Origin: an uncultured Faecalibacterium sp.
GTDB lineage: Bacteria > Bacillota > Clostridia > Oscillospirales > Ruminococcaceae
Assembly: GCA_945982465.1 (NCBI GenBank)
Contig: CAMFSB010000061.1
Coordinates: 1 to 8,335 of the forward strand
Direction of reading: 5' to 3'
DNA length: 8,335 nt
The notes below the pieces were generated by a model. The model worked only from the letters and a program-made list of their open reading frames with translations. It had not been told where the DNA came from and ran no database searches. The translations under genes were made by a program, and so were the position numbers. Position 1 is the stretch's first letter. Each line of letters opens with the position of its first letter. Below, piece by piece: positions 1 through 5,480 of the stretch.

Positions 1-63
1 CGCGGTGCCGCCCCCCCCCCCCCCCCCCGCCGCCGGCGGGCCCCCCCCGGGGGGCCCGCCCGG
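1..63. repeat. Low-complexity poly-C/G tract with perfect GC inverted repeat
   Basis: Positions 11-28 are 18 consecutive C residues. Positions 35-46 and 49-60 form a perfect 12-bp inverted repeat (GGCGGGCCCCCC against GGGGGGCCCGCC) with only two bases between the arms, so in practice about 11 pairs around a 4-nt loop. No T-tract follows on either side, so it is not a standard intrinsic terminator. The minus strand holds 18 consecutive G, which could form a G-quadruplex. No coding sense is visible. The base composition is unlike everything else here, and homopolymer miscalling or an assembly edge are real alternatives to a natural element. Confidence 0.7.
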
Positions 64-110
64 CTCGCCTTTGCGCAGGGCGGAGGTTTTACGTGCGAAA
101 CTCAAAGGAA

Positions 111-142
111 TTTGGCAAAACTAACAGTTGCGATTTGCCAAA
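111..142. repeat. 9-bp perfect inverted repeat upstream of prs
   Basis: TTTGGCAAA at 111-119 is the exact reverse complement of TTTGCCAAA at 134-142, with a 14-nt spacer. It lies in an AT-richer stretch about 155 nt upstream of the prs start and about 75 nt upstream of the candidate prs -10 element. No T-run follows either arm, so it is more like an operator dyad or a modest RNA hairpin than a terminator. No regulator that binds it can be named from the sequence. Confidence 0.5.
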
Positions 143-215
143 GAAAAAAGGATGATGTGCAAGGCGCAGAATTTCCCGAAAGGTGTCAAATTACAGTAGC
201 AGATTGTAAATTTTG

Positions 216-229
216 TGATAAAATAAAAT
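216..229 (+). promoter_or_regulatory. Candidate extended -10 promoter for prs
   Basis: TG at 216-217, one base, then TAAAAT at 219-224 matches an extended -10 box; a second TAAAAT overlaps at 224-229. No good -35 hexamer sits at 16-18 nt: TTACAG (191-196) is too far and TTGTAA (204-209) too close. Transcription would start near 231-236, giving a leader of roughly 65 nt. The AT-rich setting in a GC-rich genome supports a promoter here, but its exact position is uncertain. Confidence 0.4.
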
Positions 230-267
230 CGTGTGAGCATGGAAACGATGCTGTTCCGATTGGGATG

Positions 268-279
268 CCATCATGATGG
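268..279. promoter_or_regulatory. Perfect 12-nt palindrome next to the prs ribosome binding site
   Basis: CCATCATGATGG is self-complementary and ends two bases before the prs Shine-Dalgarno AAGGAG (282-287), which lies 10 nt from the ATG at 298. As RNA it would give only a 4-bp hairpin, so if it is functional a DNA-binding dyad is more likely. A 12-nt palindrome may also occur by chance. Confidence 0.3.
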
Positions 280-297
280 ATAAGGAGTTGCAAAGTT

Positions 298-1449
298 ATG
301 GCCGTAAGCAGTTCGGTAAACCCGCAGGATTTCTTTTCTCGTGATACGCAAGTTGCAGATCTGGGGCTGATCGCCTGCCCCGGTGCGGAGGATCTGACCC
401 GTCTGATCGACGCACATCTGGTCAGCTGGGCGCGGGAGGTCGGCCTGGAAAAGGACACTTTCATCATCCCCAGCGACTGCCCCCGCTTCCAAAGCGGCGA
501 CGCCAAGGGCATCGTTAAGGAAACGGTGCGCGGCGACGACATCTATCTGGTGGTGGACCCCGGCAACTACAGCGTTACCTATAAGCTGTTCGGCTACGAG
601 AACCATCTCTCGCCCGACGATCACTTTGCAAACCTGGGCCGCCTGATCCAGGCGGTGTCCGGCAAGGCGCACCGGGTCTCGGTCATCATGCCCAGCCTGT
701 ACGGCGGCCGTCAGCACCGCCGCGTCGCGCGCGAAAGCCTGGACTGCGCCGTGGCCCTGCAGCAGCTGCAGTCGATGGGTGTGCGCAACATCATCACCTT
801 TGATGCCCACGACCCCCGTCTGGCCAACGCTGTGCCCCTGATGAGCTTTGATAACGTGATGCCCACCTATCAGGTGCTCAAGACGCTGCTGCGCCGCATG
901 CCGCACCTGGACTTCGACAAGGATCACTTTATGGTGGTCAGCCCCGACGAGGGCGCTATGAACCGCAACAAGTATTTTTCCAGCGTGCTGGGCTGCAACC
1001 TGGGCATGTTCTACAAACGCCGCGACTACACCCGCGTGGTGAATGGCCGCAACCCCATTGTGGCGCACGAGTACCTGGGCGAATCCGTTGAGGGCAAAAC
1101 GGTGTTCATTGCCGACGACATCATCGCCTCGGGCGAGAGCATGCTGGAGGTGGCCGGTGAGCTGAAGGCCCGCGGCGCGGCAAACATCATTGCGGACGCC
1201 ACGTTCCCGCTGTTTACCTCCGGGCTGGATAAGTTCGACCAGGCCTATGCCGACGGCCTGATCACGGCGGTGCTGGGCACTAACCTGACCTACCGCAAGC
1301 CGGAGCTGCTGCAGCGCGAATGGTATTTTGATGTGGATGTCTCCAAGTATATCGCGTACTTTGTGGCGGCGCTGAACCACGATATGTCGGTTTCCAGCAT
1401 CTGCGACCCCATGACCAAGATCCAGAACCTGCTGAAAGATAAGCTCTGA
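298..1449 (+). CDS. prs: Ribose-phosphate pyrophosphokinase (PRPP synthase), long divergent form
   Basis: Predicted cytoplasmic enzyme making 5-phosphoribosyl 1-diphosphate from ribose 5-phosphate and ATP, the precursor of purines, pyrimidines, NAD, histidine and tryptophan. The protein has 383 residues, against about 310-320 for classical bacterial Prs. Family landmarks appear in order: a YGGRQHRR segment (135-142) at the place of the classical YARQDRK catalytic loop, FDAHDPR (168-174) for the DLHA metal/ATP motif, VVSPDEGAMNR (213-223), and the PRPP loop IADDIIASGES (271-281) for VDDIIDTAGT. The C-terminal part after about residue 300 is extended and I recognise no separate domain in it. 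The start is supported by AAGGAG 10 nt upstream. The gene stands alone: a leader lies upstream and a strong terminator immediately downstream. The main uncertainty is whether this divergent branch has the same kinetics and regulation as classical Prs; another diphosphotransferase or phosphoribosyl-type role is less likely. Confidence 0.88.
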   Translation: MAVSSSVNPQDFFSRDTQVADLGLIACPGAEDLTRLIDAHLVSWAREVGLEKDTFIIPSDCPRFQSGDAKGIVKETVRGDDIYLVVDPGNYSVTYKLFGYENHLSPDDHFANLGRLIQAVSGKAHRVSVIMPSLYGGRQHRRVARESLDCAVALQQLQSMGVRNIITFDAHDPRLANAVPLMSFDNVMPTYQVLKTLLRRMPHLDFDKDHFMVVSPDEGAMNRNKYFSSVLGCNLGMFYKRRDYTRVVNGRNPIVAHEYLGESVEGKTVFIADDIIASGESMLEVAGELKARGAANIIADATFPLFTSGLDKFDQAYADGLITAVLGTNLTYRKPELLQREWYFDVDVSKYIAYFVAALNHDMSVSSICDPMTKIQNLLKDKL

Positions 1450-1474
1450 GCCGCCTGCGCAGAGCAAAAATAAC

Positions 1475-1532
1475 AACGGCCCTGCAAAGCTGCCCGGGCG
1501 GGCAGGCAATGCAGGGCCGTTTTCTTTTTTTT
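1475..1532 (+). terminator. Strong nested intrinsic terminator after prs
   Basis: AACGGCCCTGC (1475-1485) pairs perfectly with GCAGGGCCGTT (1511-1521). A second stem, CTGCCC (1490-1495) with GGGCAG (1500-1505), is nested inside with a 4-nt loop. A T-rich tract (1520-1532, one C) follows, so termination of prs should be efficient. On the opposite strand the same stem is followed by a looser T-rich run (the complement of 1465-1474), so it may also stop transcripts from the convergent lipoprotein gene that ends at 1554. Confidence 0.93.
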
Positions 1533-1553
1533 GGGAAAAGGGGAAAAGCCTGG

Positions 1554-3125
1554 TCACGAGGCCCGGGTCTGGGTGGCGTCGGTCAGGTCCAGCACCGGGC
1601 CGTAAGGCTCAAACCGCAGCCCCGCTACCCGGGAGGAGGTCAGCAGCCGGCGGACCTGGCAGAACAGCGGCACCGCGCCGTAGTCCTGCAGCAAAAGCCG
1701 CTCGGCCTGCGCGCACAGCGCCAGCCGTTCGCTGCCGGAAGCATCTGCCGCCTGCCGGCACAGGCTGTCGTACTCTGCGCTGGAATACCCGGTAAAGCCG
1801 CCGCTTTCAAAGCGGGCCAGCAGCGCCAGCGGGTCATCCCGGGTCAGCCGCAGCGGGGCCAGCGCCAGCGTATACTTGCCGGCGGCCAGCCGCTGCTCCA
1901 GCTCATCGGCCGGCACAGTCTCAATGCTGAAAAACAGGGCCAGCTCTTTCTGCCACAGGCCGTTCAGCGTCTGGGCCAGGGCGGCCACGTCGCTGCCCTC
2001 GGGCACCAGCAGCGTCAGCCCTGCCACGCGGGGTGGATCCGGTTGGGCCAGCGCCAGGGCATAAGCCTCCTTTGCGCTGCCCACGGCGGGCAGGGCGGCA
2101 CCGGCATGGCTGCGGTAGTCCGCCCCGTCCACCGTAGCGCCGGCCGGGATCAGCCCCTCCACCGCGCCAAAGCGGGCCGAGGCCTGCCCCGGCAGCCCGG
2201 CGGCATAGGCCACATTGGCCAGCGCGGCCCGCACATGTTCGTCGGCCAGTACGGTGCTGTGCTGGTTGAACAGCAGGCACCAAGTGGTGTCGGTGTATTC
2301 CACCGCAGGCAGGCCGGTCGCCTCGCCGCTGTCGTCCAGCGCGGCGCTGCACAGCCCTTCGGAGATCTGCCGGGCCGCGCTCATGCCGGTGGTATCGGAG
2401 CTTTGCACCAGCCGCAGGCTGTCGACCAGATCGCCGCTGACCGCCCGGCGCAGAAACAGGCCGCTTTCGGTCCAGTTCTGCACATAAAAGCTGCCGCTGG
2501 CAAGGGTAGAGGCCATGGTCAGCCCGTAGGTGCCCTGCGTGCTCTCAAAAAAAACCTGGTCGCAGGGGGCGGCGCCCGGCAGCGTCAGCTTTTCCAGAAA
2601 TGCGTCGTCTTTCCGGCTCAGTGTGAACACCACGGTCAGCCGGTCCGGCGCCGCAACGCCCAGCTCGCCCGCATCGGCGTCGCCCGCCAGCACCGCGGCG
2701 CTGTTGGCAAGGGCCGAAAAATCATCCGTATAGGGCGAGGCAGTCGCGGCGGAATAAATACGCCGGAAGGCAAACACAAAATCCTCGGCAGTGATGGCGT
2801 AGTCGGTGGCCGCGCCGCGCCGCGCGGTATAGCGCAGCCCGTCTTTCAGGTAAAAGGTATAGCGCAGCCCGTCGGCCGAAACCTCGTACCGTTCGGCACA
2901 GGCGTATTCCAGCGTGCCGTCGGCCGTTTTGCGCAAAAGGCCGGCGTACAGGTTGGTGCAGGCGATCACATCCGCGCTGCCGGAGGCCACCTGCGGGTCC
3001 AGATTGGCCGGGATCTCATCCACAAACCAGGTAAAGCTGTTTACGCCATCGCCGCAGCCGGCCAGCGCCAGCGCCAGGCACAGGGCGCACAACAGCCCAA
3101 AAACACGTTTCAACGGCAGAACCAT
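1554..3125 (-). CDS. Family 5 (peptide/OppA-like) ABC transporter solute-binding lipoprotein
   Basis: Predicted membrane-anchored extracellular binding protein that captures a ligand, typically a peptide, for an ABC importer. The 523-residue product starts with a Lys-Arg n-region, a hydrophobic core and a lipobox ALAGC with the lipidated Cys at residue 24. It then has the family pattern: a 'WFVDEIPANLDPQ' entry, NLYAGLL, and 'ADGLRYTFYLKDGLRY' followed by 'TAEDFVFAFRR', which is typical of SBP_bac_5 proteins. The C-terminal 'YSSAEYDSLCRQA' and 'ERLLLQDYGAVPLF' segments also fit. Length is normal. The minus-strand ribosome binding site AAAGG directly abuts the ATG at 3125, which is poor spacing. 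A TTG at 3113 (residue 5, giving a start MKRVFGLL) lies about 11 nt from that site and would still give a complete lipoprotein signal, so it may be the true start. No permease or ATPase gene is adjacent, so the partner transporter and ligand are unknown. Confidence 0.9.
   Translation of the reverse strand: MVLPLKRVFGLLCALCLALALAGCGDGVNSFTWFVDEIPANLDPQVASGSADVIACTNLYAGLLRKTADGTLEYACAERYEVSADGLRYTFYLKDGLRYTARRGAATDYAITAEDFVFAFRRIYSAATASPYTDDFSALANSAAVLAGDADAGELGVAAPDRLTVVFTLSRKDDAFLEKLTLPGAAPCDQVFFESTQGTYGLTMASTLASGSFYVQNWTESGLFLRRAVSGDLVDSLRLVQSSDTTGMSAARQISEGLCSAALDDSGEATGLPAVEYTDTTWCLLFNQHSTVLADEHVRAALANVAYAAGLPGQASARFGAVEGLIPAGATVDGADYRSHAGAALPAVGSAKEAYALALAQPDPPRVAGLTLLVPEGSDVAALAQTLNGLWQKELALFFSIETVPADELEQRLAAGKYTLALAPLRLTRDDPLALLARFESGGFTGYSSAEYDSLCRQAADASGSERLALCAQAERLLLQDYGAVPLFCQVRRLLTSSRVAGLRFEPYGPVLDLTDATQTRAS
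2826..2873 (-). repeat. In-frame 18-bp direct repeat inside the binding-protein gene
   Basis: GGTATAGCGCAGCCCGTC occurs exactly at 2826-2843 and at 2856-2873, 30 nt apart, so in frame. On the coding strand each copy encodes DGLRYT, giving the DGLRYT-FYLK-DGLRYT hairpin of the protein. Family 5 binding proteins normally have two similar strand motifs here, so this is probably a natural protein repeat with matching codons. The identical DNA could still permit 30-nt slippage. Confidence 0.8.
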
Positions 3126-3155
3126 CCTTTCGGCGCAAATCTTATCTCAAATTCC

Positions 3156-3184
3156 AGTTTATCAGAAAGCGACAAAAAATACAA
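3156..3184 (-). promoter_or_regulatory. Candidate promoter for the solute-binding lipoprotein gene
   Basis: Read on the minus strand, TTGTAT (3184-3179) is followed after 17 nt by TAAACT (3161-3156). A TG one base before the -10 gives an extended -10. Transcription would start near 3149, leaving a leader of about 25-35 nt. The placement and 17-nt spacing are right but the hexamers are only moderate matches. Confidence 0.5.
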
Positions 3185-3215
3185 ATGGAACCGCGGCCCA
3201 AAACCGTGAAATTCG

Positions 3216-3244
3216 TTGCACACGGCGCGGTTTCCGGCTATAAT
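3216..3244 (+). promoter_or_regulatory. Strong sigma-A-type promoter for the murD operon
   Basis: TTGCAC (3216-3221), a 17-nt spacer and a perfect TATAAT (3239-3244). Transcription would start near 3251, giving a leader of about 30 nt that carries the AGGAGG site. This is the best promoter in the window and is back-to-back with the weaker leftward promoter of the lipoprotein gene. The next strong stop signal is at 7313-7368, after four co-directional genes. Confidence 0.85.
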
Positions 3245-3267
3245 GATATCGCATCATCATCGCAATG

Positions 3268-3273
3268 AGGAGG
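3268..3273 (+). promoter_or_regulatory. Ribosome binding site that sets the murD start at 3283
   Basis: A perfect AGGAGG lies 9 nt before the ATG at 3283. The in-frame ATG at 3265 sits directly in front of this site, so starting there would translate the Shine-Dalgarno itself as Arg-Arg and leave only the poor site upstream of it. The start at 3283 (MQQEQQKLAEM) is therefore preferred. Confidence 0.88.
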
Positions 3274-3282
3274 AACGTTGTT

Positions 3283-4680
3283 ATGCAGCAGGAACAGCAA
3301 AAGCTGGCTGAAATGATACAGGGCAAAAAGGTGGCCTTTATCGGCGCGGGCGTCAGCCACAAAACCCTGATCCGGGAATTTGTGGAACTGGGCGCGCAGG
3401 TGACACTGTGCGACAAAAAGCAGCGGCTGGAGGATTTTGGCGCCTACGCGGACACCCTGCGGCAGCTGGGCGTGGCGCTCAGCCTGGGCGAACACTATAT
3501 GGACGGTTTTGCAGGGCAGGATATCATTCTGCGCACGCCGGGCTTTGAATACTATCAGCCGCCGCTGCAGGCGGCGATCGCCGCGGGCACGCTGGTCACC
3601 AGCGAGGTGGAGCTTTTCTTTGACCTGTGCCCCTGCGAGATCGTGGCGGTGACCGGCTCGGACGGCAAAACCACCACCACTACGCTGATCAGCGAGATGT
3701 TCAAGGCCGCGGGCCGCCGGGTGCATCTGGGCGGCAACATCGGCGCGGCTTTGCTGCCCATGCTGCCCGAAGTAGCGCCGGAGGATGTGGCGGTGGTGGA
3801 GCTTTCCAGCTTCCAGCTCATCAGCATGCGCAAAAGCCCCAAGGTGGCGGTGGTGACCAACGTGACCCCCAACCATCTGGATCACCATAAGGATATGCAG
3901 GAATACATCGACGCAAAACGCAACATCCTGCTGTATCAGGATGCGTCCTGCCGGGCGGTGCTGGGGTACGAAAACCCGGTGTCCAACGCCATGCAGGCCG
4001 ACTGCAAGGGCCAGCAGGTGTGGTTCACCCGCCTGCGCGAGACCGATAACGGCGCGTTTCTGCGCGCCGACGGCATGCTGTGCATGGCTGAGCAGGGCAT
4101 CGTCACGCCCATTCTGGCCCAAAAGGACGTGCAGCTGCGCGGCCTGCACAACATCGAAAACCTGCTGGCGGCGGCCGCCGCCGTCTGGGGCCGTGTGCCC
4201 GTGGAGGCCATCCGGCAGGTGGGCAGCACGTTCCGGGGCGTGGAGCACCGCATCGAGCCGGTGCGTGTGCTGGACGGCGTGACCTGGTACAACGATTCCA
4301 TCGCCACCAGCCCCACCCGCACCGTTGCCGGCCTGCGCAGCTTTAGCCAAAAGATCGTTTTGATCGCCGGCGGCTACGACAAAAAGATCCCCTACGAGCC
4401 GTTGGCGCCCGAGATCATCGCTCATGTCAAATGCCTGGTGCTGATGGGCGCCACCGGGCCTGTCATCGAAAAGGCCGTGCGGGCCGACCCGGGCTTTGCT
4501 GCGTCGGGCCTGGTGATCGAACACGCCGACAGCATGGAACAGGCCGTGGCGCTGGCCCGCAAAAACGCCCGCCCCGGTGATGTGGTCAGCCTGTCGCCGG
4601 CCAGCGCGTCCTTTGACTGCTACCCCAACTTTGAGGTGCGCGGCCGCCACTACAAGCAGATCGTGAACAGCCTGCAATGA
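3283..4680 (+). CDS. murD: UDP-N-acetylmuramoyl-L-alanine--D-glutamate ligase (MurD)
   Basis: Cytoplasmic ATP-dependent amide ligase that adds D-glutamate to UDP-MurNAc-L-Ala during peptidoglycan precursor synthesis. The 465-residue length is normal. The N-terminal domain has the GAGVSH nucleotide-sugar-binding turn. The central ATPase domain has the P-loop GSDGKTTT (125-132), ELSSFQL (173-179), and N-HLDHH (197-202) followed by Lys212 at the position of the carbamylated lysine of Mur ligases. Later come LHNIENLLAAAAA, FRGVEHRIE, and NDSIATSPTRT (337-347). The C-terminal domain has AGGYDKKIPYEPL and the MurD signature SPASASFDCYPNFEVRG (438-454). The gene is first in a four-gene run under a strong promoter, with no other mur, fts or mraY gene visible, so it is not in a classical division/cell-wall cluster here. 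Its stop overlaps the next start (ATGA, 4677-4680), indicating translational coupling. Confidence 0.96.
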   Translation: MQQEQQKLAEMIQGKKVAFIGAGVSHKTLIREFVELGAQVTLCDKKQRLEDFGAYADTLRQLGVALSLGEHYMDGFAGQDIILRTPGFEYYQPPLQAAIAAGTLVTSEVELFFDLCPCEIVAVTGSDGKTTTTTLISEMFKAAGRRVHLGGNIGAALLPMLPEVAPEDVAVVELSSFQLISMRKSPKVAVVTNVTPNHLDHHKDMQEYIDAKRNILLYQDASCRAVLGYENPVSNAMQADCKGQQVWFTRLRETDNGAFLRADGMLCMAEQGIVTPILAQKDVQLRGLHNIENLLAAAAAVWGRVPVEAIRQVGSTFRGVEHRIEPVRVLDGVTWYNDSIATSPTRTVAGLRSFSQKIVLIAGGYDKKIPYEPLAPEIIAHVKCLVLMGATGPVIEKAVRADPGFAASGLVIEHADSMEQAVALARKNARPGDVVSLSPASASFDCYPNFEVRGRHYKQIVNSLQ

Positions 4681-5480
4681 TCGGCGCAGTCACGACCAAA
4701 CAGCGCAGGCAGCGCTATCTGGCCGCCTGCCGGGGCAAGCCGTTTTTCGGTTGTCTGCTGCCGGTGCAGCTGCGGCTGTTCGGCAAAAGCGGCGGCTGCT
4801 TTTTTGCCGGGCCGACCCTTGCGGTGGACGCAAACGGGGAACGCGCGGTGGCGGCTGGCCATGCCAACCCGGAGGAGCTGGCCGCTTTTCTGGCGCTGAC
4901 CGGCCGGCACTGGCTGCTGACCGACGGCCCGGCCCCGGCCGGATGGCGCGTGGGCGGCACGCTGCATCTGTTTGGGCTGGAGCCCGGCAGCCAGCTGCCG
5001 CTGCTGCCGCTGCCCGCGGGCTTTGTGTTGAACGAGCAGCCCCGGCTCGGCCCGGTGGCCGACCTGCTGATGGCCGCCGAGCCTGCCCGGCGTGACAGTC
5101 TGTACGCGGAGTTGTGTGTCAAGCGCAACCACGGGATGGGAATGGTGTGGACGCTGGAGCGCGCCGATGCGCCGGGTCAGCCGGTGTGCACGGTCAGCGC
5201 GGGGGCGCGGAATGGGGCCGACGCCTACATGGCCTGCGGCGAAACGGCAGCCGTGCTGCGCGGGCAGGGCCTGGGTGGCCATCTGCTCGTGCGCATGGCC
5301 AACAGCCTGGCGGCCGGGGGCCGGCGCGTCACCTTTTTGTGCAGGGAAGAACGGGTGCGTTTTTACGCCCGCCTGGGGTTTGAACGGCTGGGCACGCTGG
5401 CGGAATACACCGACCTGCCCGCTGCGGCGCCCCATCAACAATACGAAAAAGAGGAACCGAATGTTACAGCAATTTTTTGA
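4677..5480 (+). CDS. GNAT-family N-acetyltransferase with unassigned N-terminal half
   Basis: Probable acetyl-CoA-dependent acyltransferase; substrate unknown. The C-terminal third shows the GNAT acetyl-CoA-binding motif A, with RGQGLG at 195-200 followed by the helix 'HLLVRMANSLAAGG', a beta-strand 'RRVTFLC', and the family ending FYARLGF (229-235). Residues 1 to about 140 are Leu/Ala/Gly-rich and I cannot assign them to a domain; with 267 residues the protein is longer than a simple 150-180 residue GNAT, so this could be a degenerate second GNAT fold or a substrate-specific domain. There is no clear ribosome binding site; the start overlaps the murD stop (ATGA), implying coupled translation. 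The last dozen or so residues are encoded by DNA that also holds the ribosome binding site and first codons of the next gene, so they are probably not under strong protein selection. Confidence 0.8.
   Translation: MIGAVTTKQRRQRYLAACRGKPFFGCLLPVQLRLFGKSGGCFFAGPTLAVDANGERAVAAGHANPEELAAFLALTGRHWLLTDGPAPAGWRVGGTLHLFGLEPGSQLPLLPLPAGFVLNEQPRLGPVADLLMAAEPARRDSLYAELCVKRNHGMGMVWTLERADAPGQPVCTVSAGARNGADAYMACGETAAVLRGQGLGGHLLVRMANSLAAGGRRVTFLCREERVRFYARLGFERLGTLAEYTDLPAAAPHQQYEKEEPNVTAIF

Noticed and set aside
35..60. Intrinsic terminator of an upstream gene
   Set aside because: The stem is perfect but has almost no loop and no T-tract on either strand.
271..1557. 428-residue minus-strand ORF antisense to prs
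   Set aside because: It is a frame shadow of the prs codon pattern: rich in His, Gln, Gly and Val with no recognisable motif, while the plus strand encodes clear PRPP synthase motifs with a ribosome binding site.
1509..3209. 566-residue plus-strand ORF across the binding-protein gene
   Set aside because: It starts inside the prs terminator and reads as Gln/Arg/Gly-rich sequence without domains. The opposite strand has a lipobox and family 5 binding-protein motifs.
3265..3282. murD start at 3265
   Set aside because: The AGGAGG Shine-Dalgarno lies inside this extension and is correctly spaced for the ATG at 3283.
3238..4677. 479-residue minus-strand ORF antisense to murD
   Set aside because: His/Gln/Gly-rich shadow frame; MurD motifs on the plus strand are complete.
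5092..5460. N-terminal extension of the lyase-like protein by 123 residues
   Set aside because: This part lies in another frame of the acetyltransferase gene and is Arg/Cys/Trp-rich; the family N-terminus and a GAGG site fit the ATG at 5461.
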